Positions 46,901-57,687 of a stretch of DNA of 64,000 nucleotides are shown piece by piece. Source of the stretch: Lineus longissimus (Eukaryota; Nemertea; Pilidiophora; Heteronemertea; Lineidae). Below the pieces are notes generated by a model. The model made no database searches. It saw only the letters and a list, made by a program, of their open reading frames with translations, and was not told where the DNA came from. Numbering within the stretch: the stretch's first letter is position 1; each line of letters starts with the position of its first letter. Position numbers and translations under genes: made by a program. The stretch covers positions 16,383,501 to 16,447,500 of the forward strand of contig NC_088308.1 of NCBI RefSeq assembly GCF_910592395.1. Direction: 5' to 3'.

Positions 46901-47310
46901 ACTGTCATTATACACATTTTTGTATGATAAACATGCTGACGTCTGCTTACTGATGAGAAGATTTACGCTCTTGTAACTTTAAAACCCAATCGGTGTGATA
47001 GAAATCGCGCTTTGAATATTTCAATTCTACTAAAGCTTGATACAGATTAAGGCCTACATTTTGGAGAAATGCAAGTTGTACCGGGAGCCGACGTTTTTCT
47101 GAATTCATAAAAAAGAGAGCAACGTTTTACTGACCTTCCTACACTTGAGCAGAGTGGGTTGTCCGTGGCCACAGCGGCATTTTTAAACGACTTCTCCTTC
47201 CCGATGCATGTCTTCTCGTCGAGCCTCCTCCAAGGTGGCGTTAATGGCAGTGCGACATATGCGGACACGTACAGGAAACTAAAAACCCACAAGTTGGCAT
47301 TAATACCCAT
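37794..47310 (-). CDS. GGT: gamma-glutamyltransferase family enzyme, 11 exons, complete
   Basis: Ntn-hydrolase of the GGT family. The precursor cuts itself before a Thr, which then becomes the nucleophile that removes the gamma-glutamyl group from glutathione and its conjugates, usually at the outer cell surface. Exons: 47135-47310, 45162-45284, 44762-44871, 43872-44067, 43113-43276, 42743-42901, 41867-42003, 40799-40992, 40135-40372, 39376-39489 and 37794-37946. They total 1,764 nt (587 residues plus TAA), against 569 for human GGT1, and all phases agree. The start ATG at 47310 gives a hydrophobic leader (LWVFSFLYVSAYVALPL), either a signal peptide or a type II anchor. The C terminus, YSDPRRQGCTDGY, matches the human SDSRKGGEPAGY end. 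The protein is divergent in the substrate pocket (see findings), so the true substrate is open. Assignment to a specific GGT paralogue is not resolved. Confidence 0.93.
38015..38175 (+). repeat. dispersed repeat C, copy 1
   Basis: Shares TTCTATTATGCGCTT, GCAGTCATGG, GAATACAATAGG and GGGGACATTTTCTACTT, in order, with 63015-63205. In the GGT intron between exons 10 and 11. Confidence 0.6.
38290..38420. mobile_element. MITE family B, copy 2
   Basis: The left end is TAGGGAATTTTCGCAAACAC; the middle carries inverted AATGAGATAGGCGTTCACG and CGCCTATCTCATCG. Decayed right end. Confidence 0.6.
40577..40745. mobile_element. MITE family B, copy 3 and an adjoining partial copy
   Basis: AAAGCCCCCGAATCG to GAGGGCTTTGCGGAAACTCA (to about 40677), followed at once by a second fragment AGCAAATCCCCGAAACGCCA. 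In the GGT intron between exons 8 and 9. Confidence 0.55.
41253..41738. repeat. inverted repeat, ~115-bp arms, in GGT intron 7
   Basis: GCACTCTAGTCAAACATCCA with CTTTGCCGC and CGAACTTTTTGTCC occurs at 41253-41362 and, inverted, at 41609-41738. Probable foldback or MITE remnant. Confidence 0.65.
41867..47310 (-). CDS. GGT: GGT exons 1-7: large-subunit part
   Basis: Residues 1-355. Exon 1 carries the leader and NAAVATDNPLCSSVG (human AAVAADAKQCSKIG). Exon 2 carries GGSVVDATVA and GLGGGGRMLIY (human GGSAVDAAIA and GIGGGLFLTIY). Exon 4 carries AFVAIPGSTAGIWEAHQKFG and LPWKDLFGPAIEIAENGFP. Exon 5 carries GTSFYNGSLARDIVADV (human AQAFYNGSLTAQIVKDI). Exon 6 carries the LDDLSNYRV and VPGLSGG segments. 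Exon 7 is the least conserved: it has HRQMQAARTSF where human has HRIVEAFRFAY. For exon 3 I used the donor AAAG/GTTTGG because only this phase joins correctly to exon 4. Sequons are present (FYNGSL, FNGTFRNLT, YNVT). Confidence 0.88.
42238..42342. mobile_element. 105-bp hairpin with duplicated left arm
   Basis: CTAGCCGGAGGTTAACCAAG is closed by its exact inverse at the right end. GGAGGTTAACCAAGC occurs twice in the left half. In GGT intron 6. Confidence 0.65.
44952..45002 (-). pseudogene. partial duplicate of GGT exon 2
   Basis: About 51 bases nearly identical to exon 2 (45194-45248) but lacking four bases of a repeated GACT, which would shift the frame. No splice site surrounds it. It lies 160 bp downstream of the real exon. 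Confidence 0.75.
46588..46723. mobile_element. MITE family B, copy 4
   Basis: The best-preserved copy: TAGGGAGTTTTCGCAAATCC to GGGCTTTGCGAAAACTCCCTA (inverted ends), 136 bp, in GGT intron 1. Confidence 0.75.
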
Positions 47311-49382
47311 GATTCGAGCTTCAGTTAACTTTATACCGACAGCTTGCGTCTACCAACAATCGTATTGGTATGGGTAACTAATCCCTGCCAAAAAGGTAAA
47401 CTAACACGTTTTCTTCCTCGGACAATGAAAATGAAATTCGAAGCGCAGTGCACTACGGAGATTGCAGAAGTGCCTGATTTGGGATGAGTTCCTTTTTTAT
47501 GCATGTTTTATGGTCTTAAATGCTGTCAGCGATTAAATATTATACGCCTGCTCTTGAAGCATCAAATAGTACCACCACACTGAACAGCAGGTGAATTTAT
47601 TATACTACATATAATTTGTCTAATTTGCATTAGCCACCTGTCCATTGATCACACTACTAATGATAGTAATTACAGAAGAGGTTCTTGGGTAAACGTAATC
47701 TCAAACCCTTCATGCAATCATTTATTGCATGCACTTATGACAATCGGGGCATATTGCAGCTGAGCACTATTTTGCTGACATAAACAAGTCTTTGCGGATG
47801 ATCATATGGGCAAGATTCAGATTCTGCAACTGAATCAACATGCACAGGGCACATCAAATGTCAGCATATCACCAAATCACACATACAATGAAAGGAAACC
47901 ACGACGTACATGTATCCCTGAATAAATCATCTGCGGCTAGTCGGTACATCCAATTTTTGTATATTCTAATTGCCTCTTACGTCAAAAGACGTTTTTTATC
48001 GCCAGAACTTCATTTGGATCGTCATGACGTACATAGTTCTGGCGCTGAGGGGGCGGCAGTCAGTAAATGCGCTCGGGTCCAACTTTTGGCGTCAACCTGC
48101 ATGTTATTGACATATCAACCACATCCCAGCTTGTTATTTACATTGTACAAGCAACACCATTATAGACATTTCCAGCACCATAAACATCGAGAACAGGCCA
48201 CAACATTGACCATAATTCGAATGCAACCAAATGACATTTAATGGCTTTCATTTTTACTATATGATCGTTTAACCACGAAGCCGTTCGCAACTATTGCTAT
48301 AAAAGTGTGAAAGAAAACCCCCAACCCCGCGGGCTATGGAAGACACAGTAGGGAAACCCGCAAGATTTTTATACTGTTTTGGAAGAGCGAAGTGTGGTCT
48401 TCAAGGCCTCGTTTGACATCTTTTTGCATTGACAAGCACACCTGTTCGTTCTGGGAGGACGAGTTCAACCGAAACGGGCAGGTGCGTGTATTGTTCGGAT
48501 GCGGGCATGAGGTTATGTTTTATGACGCGCATTCATTTTATGTACATTGGCAGTGCATTCTCCGCAAACAATAGTGGTATATCTACGATTGGTATTAGTG
48601 GCTTATAACGTACATATCCCACGATCCAAATCAGGCTGCCCCACCTTTCAGCTAGGGGTGGAACTAAACAGACATTGCGCTACAGTGGGATAATGATGAA
48701 CTATAGCAACGAAGTATCTTTTAAGTTATGCGTGACGTCAGAGTGACATCATTTTGTAAACAAAGGTATCCATCTATTCGCAAAACCAGCCCGTATGAAT
48801 GTTTTAGATTTGCATTAGGTTTGTAGTAATCATATAGTTTCATGACTCTTCAATTATTCTGATAAATCTTCACGCAAGTTTTCGACAGTTTTAAAGTTGT
48901 CAATATTTGCGGCAACCCATTTTACTGGAGAACTATATCAGCTCATCCTCGTTTCTCGTGCTACTTTTTTAGCCACTGCCTCTGCCGCTACTAAAACAGC
49001 AGCACAGGCACGTGAAACTCCCCCCCCCCGTTCGGTTGCCCCCTTGACTGACAAACAAACCCCGACTACACCGACAGCAAATCTAAAAACGATATCATTT
49101 TACATTTGGGGGGGGGGGGTGGAGGTAGTTAGTCGAGGGGGCCTGAGCTGAATTGAAGGGGTAGGGGGCAATTGAGCTATTATATAATTTCTCGCGCCTG
49201 TGCGCAGTAGTTTCGAGATCTCGCGGGATACAGAACGTGCGACATTCGATTTATCGGATGGTGTTCATGGTGTTGTAGTGTTTCAGTTTTGCTCAATTCC
49301 ATTGCTATTTACGGTTTGAAGTACCGGTAGGCTATGAAACGTAGACCATGTCATAGTTAGGACCGCATCAAATATCCTGACC
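47311..49382. other. intergenic between divergent GGT and plus-strand gene
   Basis: A gap of about 2.1 kb. It holds a small inverted repeat at 48001-48044 (CGCCAGAACTT with its inverse) and homopolymer C and G runs near 49021 and 49109. I found no exon. Confidence 0.55.
49195..49240 (+). promoter_or_regulatory. possible CpG-type promoter segment
   Basis: Local GC-rich stretch 150-190 bp before the start codon with ATCTCGCGGGA, one base from the palindromic TCTCGCGAGA core-promoter element known in animal housekeeping genes. Weak evidence. Confidence 0.25.
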
Positions 49383-52300
49383 ATGGAATTTGGTGGTAAG
49401 TATAGCCAGATGGTCGCCAAGGTGTTGTTTTTTTGTCACCTAGGCTAATTGTCCTAAATCGATCTGAGAAAAAAGCATGGCCGTCGCCCAGCCCCGGCCC
49501 AGGCCCAGCAGGGCACGTGCCTAGCTAGGCCTACCACCTGATAAATGAGATGCATCCCCATGCTGCTGCCGTAAATGTATGTAAATGCTCGATGCGTGGA
49601 CATCTTCATCATTATTTGTCATCATTGACATACACATTGATGATGATTCATGATTGATGTAATGGTAGGGATAGTCCCCCCCCCCCCACCATGCCCACCC
49701 CCTAGGCCTAGCCTACCCTGTGTGGCCACGCTTGCCGGGCGGGCAGGCCGCCCCCCTGGCCCTAACCATAAATTCAAAATTTCACATTCATTGACTTAGA
49801 CCGGCGTGCCTGCCATTCTGCCAAAAGAGGTAATTCATGAATTGTGGCCTCAAATATTGTGGCGTTTCAATATTTCCCAGGCCGATTACCCTGTCATCGC
49901 ATTAATTATTTCCATGTGATGTCTTGTCACAAGTCACCTCATGCACAGTGATTGACCAATTCGAAAATAACATAGAACATGTATCACATGAACGTTCAGG
50001 GGCGTAGCCTGATATCGCAGGGGGGGGGGGGGGGGGGTTCTTTGCCTATTTCTTGAGCAACGAAGGCGCTAAGCCCGTGAACATGAGACCGAAATCTGGC
50101 AGGTCAGCACTCCCAGTTACGAAGGACTGTATAAGGTCACTCAGGCTTCTCAATTACATGATTCCTACACCGTACAGGATGTCCCCAAATTAGGTCTTTT
50201 TTTTTCTTTTTTTTTTAAATATGACCCCCTGAAGCGTTTTTTGACCCCTAACATAACCAAATCTCATCCAAATGGCCTCATTTTAAAGTTTTCCCCTAAA
50301 ATTATGATTTTTCAGGTGTATGTGGTGATATCAGTCACTAACTTTGATTTATGACATCGCTGTTCAGGCAAATTGGCGTGATGAAATGTCCCCAAATTAA
50401 GCCAAAAAGCAAAAAAACATGTCCCCCAAAATAGGCTAAAAAAATACAGGGTGTAGAGGTCTCCACGTAATTAAAAGGCCTGTCACTCTAGCGCACAATG
50501 GCCCATTTGGATAGAATCATGGTGTTACAAAACTCAGTAGAAAAGTATTTCGTGTTTGTTAAAATCATAAATCGAGTGTTGCCTGCATGGAGGCTGTATT
50601 TTGTCTAGGCTAAGTCATAGTTTTGACTATTAGTATTTGTCACTTTATGTGTTTGTTTTTCAGCATCATCCAATGGTAATGGTGATAATCCTTCTTGCGA
50701 GAATGCAGGGCATTATGCACGAATCAAAGAGTTGGCTGCCTCCTATCGCAGGGAAAAGAGGAAAACCTATCCTAAAAAGAACTTAAAGCCATATGTGAAG
50801 GCTCCATCCAGGGACATCAATGGTGCTATAGATGGTCCATCAGTTCCCAGAAGAGAAAGAAAAGGGAAGAAAACCTCAACGACAGGTAGATTGTTTTTGG
50901 TTGACAAATGCCTTCACCTCGTCTGAGCCATCAATATTCAATTAGGCTTTATACATGGAAAAATATTGCTGCTAGACTAGTCTTACATTTGTGCAATTAA
51001 CTGATAATTATATGTTCTGGACAAATGGTTTATGCCTACAAATCCAACCCTATCACTGCTATACCTCGTTAAAATTTCTCACCAATCTTTAAAATAAAAC
51101 CAGAAAAATTAGTCTTTTCCACCCTTTTTAGCTCACCTCTTAGCAGAGGTGAGCTTATCCCATACCGTGGCGTCCGTCGTCCGTCGTCGTCGTCGTCGTC
51201 CGTCGTCCGTTAGCAGGGCACGTTTCGTAACTGTTAGAGCTATTGAGTTGAAACTTGGTACACATGTACCCTTATGTAATGACACCTTGGAGACCAAGTT
51301 TCGGTCCGATTCGTTTCATGGTTTGGCCACCAGGGGGCCAAACGTTAAAAGTGAAAATATGCAATATCTCCCTTAATAGTAGTCGGGAAATTTTGAAAAA
51401 AATATGGTAGGTACTTCTAGCAAAGGTGCATCATATATCCTCCGGGTTTTTGATTTGACCTCCTTTTCAAGGTCACAGAGGTCAAATGGTGTAAATTGGC
51501 CATTAGGATGTAACGATGGCACGTTTCTAAACTGCAATGACTATTGATACCAAATTTGGTACACATTTACCCCTTTGTCAGGTGATCTCAGGGACCGAAG
51601 TTTGGTCCAATATGATTCACCACTTGACCACCAGGTGGCAAAATCCAAAAACCTTAAAAATGTGATTATTCCTTAACTTCTTGCCCGATTGCCACCAATT
51701 TGATATCATGGGTACATCTAACCACCATACAGTATATGTCACACAGGTTTTTAATTTGACCTTCTTGTCAAGGTCACAGAGGTCAAATGGCGTAAATTCG
51801 CCGTCAGGCCGTAACTATGGCACGTTTCTTAACTGCAATGACTATTGATCACAAATTAAGTACACATGTACCCCTTGGCCAGGTGATCGCAGGTACTGAA
51901 GTTTGGTGCGATCTGATTTGCCGTTTGGCCTCCAGGGAGGAGGCCAAATCCTAAATTCTTCAAAATGCCATTATTTCTAGTAATGACTTGCCCGATTGGC
52001 ACCAATTTTATATCATAGGTACATCTAATTCTAACAACCATTCAATGTGTCACCCGGGTCTTCTTTGATTTGACCTACTTTTCAAGGTCACATAGGTCGA
52101 ATGTACTGTAAATTGGCCATTTTGGGGAAATTGTAATTGCTTGGACCTACATCAAACCTAACACTACATGACACAATACCATGCTCTTTATCCATCTTTC
52201 CTCCACATGAGGTGAGCACAATGGCCCTGGCCATTTCATTATGTAAGAAATTCCATGGAAGAAATTGCATCTTTTCTGGTGTAATCTGCATTTGGCCTTA

Positions 52301-54749
52301 ATTTCAAAATTGCTTGTTTTTCCAGAGAAACTAAAGGACTTTCCTGAGGAATTGCTACCAAGTAATCATGAAGTAGAAATCGATGCACCTTTCGATTTTC
52401 AAGTGTTCCAGCAAGGTTTGTGATTTGTCTTTTAACTTTAAGGTCTTTTTATTCATCAGCTAGTTGGCTCTATTCCAAGACACAAATCAAGTTGTGTATT
52501 TTATAAGGAGTAAGTTTCCGATTTGACCTACCATACTTTTTACGGCTGCAGAGGTCAAACGACGTTAACTGATTCATCTAAATTTTGAATTTTGTGTTGA
52601 TCACAAGTCAGGTTATAGTTTGCAAATGATTTATTCTTTTTTAAAGGTTAATTGGGCAACACTGGCTGCTGATTAAGGCAAATAATGGTATTTTCGAATC
52701 AACACTTAGGAACTTTTTTTTTCTTTCTCGGTAGTATTTATCAATGCACTTTTAATTTACAGTGAGAGCTGAACTTATGGAGCTTCTGAATGGGATTCGG
52801 GCTTCCAATAGTACTGAAGTGCCAGGCACTGAATCTGAATGGAAGAAAGGCATTTTGTTGCGCATGCTGACCGGAAGCAAAGACAAGAGGAGAGTTGGGA
52901 GGAGGTGCGGGAGCCAGTATTGAGGTCAATACTTAGGAAAATGGGAAAACATAGTTCATCATGTGCAATTTGTGTCTCATGTGCGTCGTCAGCTGTTATC
53001 AGGTATGATATATTTATAGGAGATAAATTTGTTTTCAAAGTGTACATGTAACAGGCACTAAAAATAACTGAAGGAACACAGCTCTTTAATCAAAACACAA
53101 CTTGTTCTCTAGAATGTGATTCAGAGTCTGGAGCTGAAGATAGAAGCTGCAAGAACACCACGGTTTTCCTTGTGCCATGGTCAACCCAGTTTGTTGACCA
53201 GGTTTTCCAGCCTCTGCCCTATCTTCGGGAGTTTTTCAATTTGATTATATACACACTTTCATTCTTTTCAGATTCTTATAAAGTTCATTGGTTTAAATAA
53301 CATGACATGATTTGAAAGATAGCAATTAACACGACAGTATTAAAGGGGCTTTCTTCATATTAGCAGTTTGTGCAGTTACGATGCATGTCGAGTTCACTGC
53401 TATATAGATCAGTTTAAAAGTTTATCATTTTCATTTCAGATGCTTCAAAGAGTTGGGCTTCTCTACGAAAGCGTCTTGAAAAGGAGAGAAAGCAACTTCA
53501 GCATTGTGTTACACTGTACAATTCAAAAGCAGACTGTCATGTTTCTGTGGACGAAGTCACGCAAGAGGACTATTTGTTGCCTTGGCATAATCCTGCAGGT
53601 TGGCATTCACTTCATATTCATTTACCCACAAACTTCACTTAGTACATGTAACACAAAGTCCAGGACACAAATAACTCCAAGTGGTAATGTCCTGCAGTCA
53701 TTTTCGATTGTTCAGAGAAATTGATTTAGCTGTTGTTTATCAAGCAATTTGAGGTTTAAAGCCTGGGTCGGCATTTTGCTCTAGGCTTACTGGTACATTG
53801 GTCTTCAAGTGATGTAAAGTACATTCTACCTTGTACATTTAACACAGTTTGGTTGCAATGTAGCATTGGTTGCAAGTGAAATGTTAAGTTGCGCCTCAAT
53901 CTTATAGTCACATTTCTGACATATCCAGCATGTATTTTTACCAGCGTTTCGTATGTACATGTAGGAGGGATGGAGCAAGAAACTTTTAGCCTGTAGTCCT
54001 AATATTTGTTTCTTCAATTCAGGGAACAAGGGAGAAACATTTGCTTTGAAGAAGAAAATAGTTGATATACATGAACACATGACCAGGTACATCGAGGAAT
54101 TGCCTGTGCTCATTCAAGAGATGGTATCAACTGCTCTTTTCTTCAAGAAAAAAATCAACACCTTGGAAGACGGAATCAACACCGTGAACAATGAGGCCAT
54201 CAAAAACCAAGGTAGTGGCCATGCAATTATTTTTACCCAACATTTGTGGAGGTTGATGCATACATGTACTTGTCTTGCTGTGGCACTACCTCTGAATTAA
54301 TCTGGGCTGTGGATGCTGATCTGGATCTGATTGCAACTTCGTTCTTTCCCAGCTCAGGTTCAGTTTACTAATACAAATGTACTACGCCCTACTTTGAATT
54401 AATTCAAACTGAATGCCTTTCATTAATCTAACTGGACAGACATAAACTATTGGTTTGCAGATGTATGTGCATTGCCTTTGTTGATGACTTCAGAATTTTA
54501 ATGTCCAGCTCTCCTTCTATTTAAGAAAACCATGGATTGGTGAAGTTGCTGCTGGAATCAAAGGAATTCTACACAGACCTTCTCCTAGAAGCAACAGATG
54601 TATTTGAATGTATAGACACTGACATAGAGATCGTGGTGGATTTTGAGGAAGGGGAGGTGCAACCTGGTGGTGAAGAATCAAATTCGGAGGAGGATGCGTC
54701 TAGCTCTGAGGAGGAGGATTGTGATGACATTGGCATTGAGTACGTGTAA
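49383..54749 (+). CDS. uncharacterised multi-exon gene with KDZ-transposase-like C-terminal segment
   Basis: Supported exons: 49383-49395 (ATG in an ACCATGG context, MEFG), 50664-50885, 52326-52415, 52763-52904 or longer, 53440-53598, 54023-54211 and 54526-54749. Phases agree for exons 1 to 4 and for the last three. The link between 52763 and 53440 is unresolved because the reading frame changes at about 52839. The N-terminal part is basic (AASYRREKRKTYPKKNLKPY). Exons at 53440-54211 encode amphipathic, probably coiled-coil helices, for example WASLRKRLEKERKQLQHC and IVDIHEHMTRYIEELPVLIQ. The last exon is very acidic (DFEEGEVQPGGEESNSEEDA) and stops at 54747-54749. The helical part resembles the C-terminal end of animal KDZ transposase genes from memory of the family; this is inference. 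It could instead be an unrelated coiled-coil nuclear protein or a decaying copy. Confidence 0.55.
51130..52225. mobile_element. array element relative in opposite orientation
   Basis: Begins AGCTCACCTCTTAGCAGAGG, followed by a GTC microsatellite (51172-51210) and then about three units with CACCAGGGGGCCAAA, CAAGGTCACAGAGGTCAAAT and GGCACGTTTC. It ends near AGGTGAGCACAATG. It lies in the intron between exons 2 and 3 of the plus-strand gene. Confidence 0.7.
52839..52994 (+). pseudogene. CxxC-containing second frame overlapping exon 4 of the plus-strand gene
   Basis: From an ATG at 52839 a second open frame runs to a GT donor at 52995. It encodes a basic/acidic helix (RKQRQEESWEEVREPVLRSI) followed by SSCAICVSCASSAVIR. 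The Trp-Arg-Leu spacing and Cys pairs recall the cysteine cluster that precedes the transposase in KDZ genes. Directly upstream this frame has TGA stops at 52830 and 52836, while the frame entering from exon 3 stays open until TGA at 52921. A one-base frameshift, an unseen splice, or two alternative products could explain this. I favour a decayed exon, with low certainty. Confidence 0.35.
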
Positions 54750-55740
54750 TTAACCCTTTGAAGCCGGATTTATTTCAGAAATCCCGATCTTTTTCGACTT
54801 GATTTGATCTAAGTTTGCCTAAAAGGGTATAGTGTCCCCAAATGTCACTCGAAGCTAACAAAGTATGCCACGAGATGCTAACGTTTTCGGAACTCTGTGG
54901 CATCTCTTAAGGCCCTTGCAGAGGTTCTCAAGAAGCATGTTTGTGAATAAGGTGACTTTTTGTAGTGAAAGTTCGAACTTCCAATGCAGTTTATTGGGAA
55001 ACTACGCCACAAATCAGGTGTTGTGACGACCCTAAAATGACGTCGTATGGCAAAAAGTGTCAACTGAGGCAAAACTGTTCAGTGAGAGTTTTTTTGCTCG
55101 TCTGGCGCTCAGGAATCTGCCAACTGTTCGACGATACAGCGATGTTCCGGCCCTCGGGACGAACTTAATCATGAGGGGGGTACCTGCTGCTGGTTAATTT
55201 TTTTATCTGACCGCAGGGGGCTAGGCTGATGTCCTGCAACTCCCAAAACGACTTAGAATTATTGCCGGACCACTAGGGACCTTGGAAAATGCCTTTTGTG
55301 TAATCTGATATATTGTGAATCCACCAATTATGTATAAGCAGATTTGTATTACTGGCTGAATGTGAATTTCAGCAGCAATTAAATGATTCTTGCATCAAAA
55401 TACATGCACTTGTTTTCATTGTTGCTCACCTTGGGTGAACACAGCTGATACTATCAGGCTGCCTACATGTATAAAGAACCATTAATTTTTGCCGGAAATG
55501 AGCAGACAGGTGTCAAAGATGTGTATGGTCAAGTAGCATCTGCCTCATCTTGACTGAGAAAGGTTGTGTATTCAAGTTGCCCTTGTCCTTGTGCCATCCC
55601 CTGAAGGCCACGCTTTGAAGTGACTGACCATTGTATTGTCCTGCATGTACACGTATACATGTAGCGGGCTGTTGGATTACTGAGAAAAATCAAACTACTC
55701 TGAATGACATCTTCAAAGACTGTGCTTCAGTATGCGGTAG

Positions 55741-56870
55741 GTGTATTCTGGTTGGATGTGACATTGTCTCAAGTAAGCCATCATTCTGAATTACATACCA
55801 TATGCAGCTGCAGTATTTTGGTTGGAAGTGACATTATATCATACGTAGGTAAACCCAACTCTTCTGAATGACATTATCAGAGTCATTATTTCCATACGAT
55901 CAGGCGTATTCAGGTTGGATGTGACATTGTGTCAAAAGTAATCCGACCATTCTGGATGACGTCTTCAGAGACCGTATTTCCATTCGATCAGGCGTATTCA
56001 GGTTGAATGTGACATTGTGTCGAAAGTAAACCGACCATTCTGGATGACGTCTTCAGAGACGGTATTTCCATACGATCAGGCGTATTCAGGTTGGATGTGA
56101 CATTGTGTCGAAAGTAATCCGACCATTCTGGATGACGTCTTCAGAGACGGTATTTCCATACGATCGATCAGGCGTATTCAGGTTGAATGTGACATTGTGT
56201 CGAAAGTAAACCGACCATTCTGGATGACGTCTTCAGAGACGGTATTTCCATACGATCAGGCGTTTTCAGGTTGGATGTGACATTGTGTCGAAAGTAAACC
56301 GACCATTCTGGATGACGTCTTCAGAGACGGTATTTCCATACGATCAGGCGTATTCAGGTTGGATGTGACATTGTGTCGAAAGTAAACCGACCATTCTGGA
56401 TGACGTCTTCAGAGACGGTATTTCCATACGGTCCGGCGTATTCAGGTTGAATGTGACATTGTGTCGAAAGTAAACCGACCATGCCGGATAATGTCTTCAG
56501 AGACGGTATTTCCATACGATCAGGCGTATTCAGGTTGAATGTGATATTGTGTCGAAAGTAAACCGACCATGCTGGATAATGTCTTCAGACGGTATTTCCA
56601 TATGATCAGGCATATTCAGGTTGGATGTGACATTGTGTCGAAAGTAAACCGACCATGCTGGATAATGTCTTCAGAGACGGTATTTCCATACGTTCGGCGT
56701 ATTCAGGTTGGATGTGACATTTTTTTAAGCATTTTCAATGACATCTTGTGTATATTCTGGGTGGGTGTGACAAATCCTTAAGTAACCCAAACATTCTGAA
56801 TGACGTCTTCAAAGGCAGTATTTCCGTATGTGGCAGGTGTATTCTTGTTGGACGTGACGTTGTCTAAGTA
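55741..56870. repeat. 88-bp minisatellite array
   Basis: GTGACATTGT starts at 55921, 56009, 56097, 56189, 56277, 56365, 56453 and 56541, so the period is 88 with one 4-bp insertion. Central units are almost identical and edge units are diverged. It lies between two convergent genes. Confidence 0.9.
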
Positions 56871-57131
56871 AAGTGTTACCTTGCTGTTAGGACACTCCAA
56901 TATCGTCTGCAATTGAAAGGCGTCCTGGTTGTGGAATTCCACCCAAACCAATTCAGCACCAGTGTCCTTATTAGAGAGGTATCCACCGAGGGAGGCTCCA
57001 AGTCCAATGTACATGTTAAGTACGCTGTAATTTGCAATCCTAGCACATGTAGCCAGACTTCTCTATGGATGCCAATTCAAGAGAAACTCAGTATTAAGTG
57101 CCGGTCTGGATATTGTCTCAAGGTATGAATT

Positions 57132-57271
57132 CAGGGACCATCTCACAGGTACATGTTTTTTGAAGCAAAAATGACTCAAGTCACTTAGTCTTGGGTGTGA
57201 CCACACTCAAAAAGACTAAATGACTTACCCGTAGTCTTTTAGGCTTCAAAATACTTTTGAGATGGTCCCTT
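57132..57271. mobile_element. hairpin MITE with AGGGACCATCTCA ends
   Basis: CAGGGACCATCTCA at the left and TGAGATGGTCCCT at the right, with inner pairing of TTTTGAAGC and GCTTCAAAA. Just past the 3' end of the chromodomain gene. Confidence 0.65.
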
Positions 57272-57687
57272 ATAATACATGTAGTCAAGTCGCTGGGAGG
57301 TAGCAAAGATAAAGGCAAGACTATATATGTATCTAATAATATGAAAAATGCCACGTTTATTGAATGATACATGTATACAACAGCCACAGATTGTCTGAAA
57401 AAACAATAATTCCACAGTACATGTACATGTAACTTACATTTACTTTTAATGAGACCTTTGAAAGATATGATAAGTTTACATTGTACAATATTTGCACGAA
57501 TTCAATATTATCCATTATGTAATCTTTCATCAAAAGTGATCATGTGAGTTTATGTCAGAATGAATAATGCGTGGAGGTGAAGAAGGAATACCGAAATACG
57601 TGAATTCCACTGAACAAAAAAACACAGGCAGGAGGATTTGCACAAATTCACATAAATTTGTTCAACAATCGAAAGACATGAGGTGCA

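Larger units (their letters stand above)
54750..57687. other. intergenic between convergent genes
   Basis: Contains the 88-bp minisatellite and the 57132 hairpin. An unassigned open segment with splice-like borders lies at 56871-57024 on the minus strand. ATTAAA at 55378-55383 could serve the plus-strand gene. Confidence 0.5.

Noticed and set aside
48392-48574. 60-codon Cys/His-containing frame
   Set aside because: CGHEV looks zinc-finger-like, but spacing is incomplete and no supporting exon lies nearby.
55741-56870. CRISPR-like spacing of repeats
   Set aside because: Repeats of 88 bp are directly adjacent with no unique spacers, in animal DNA: a minisatellite.
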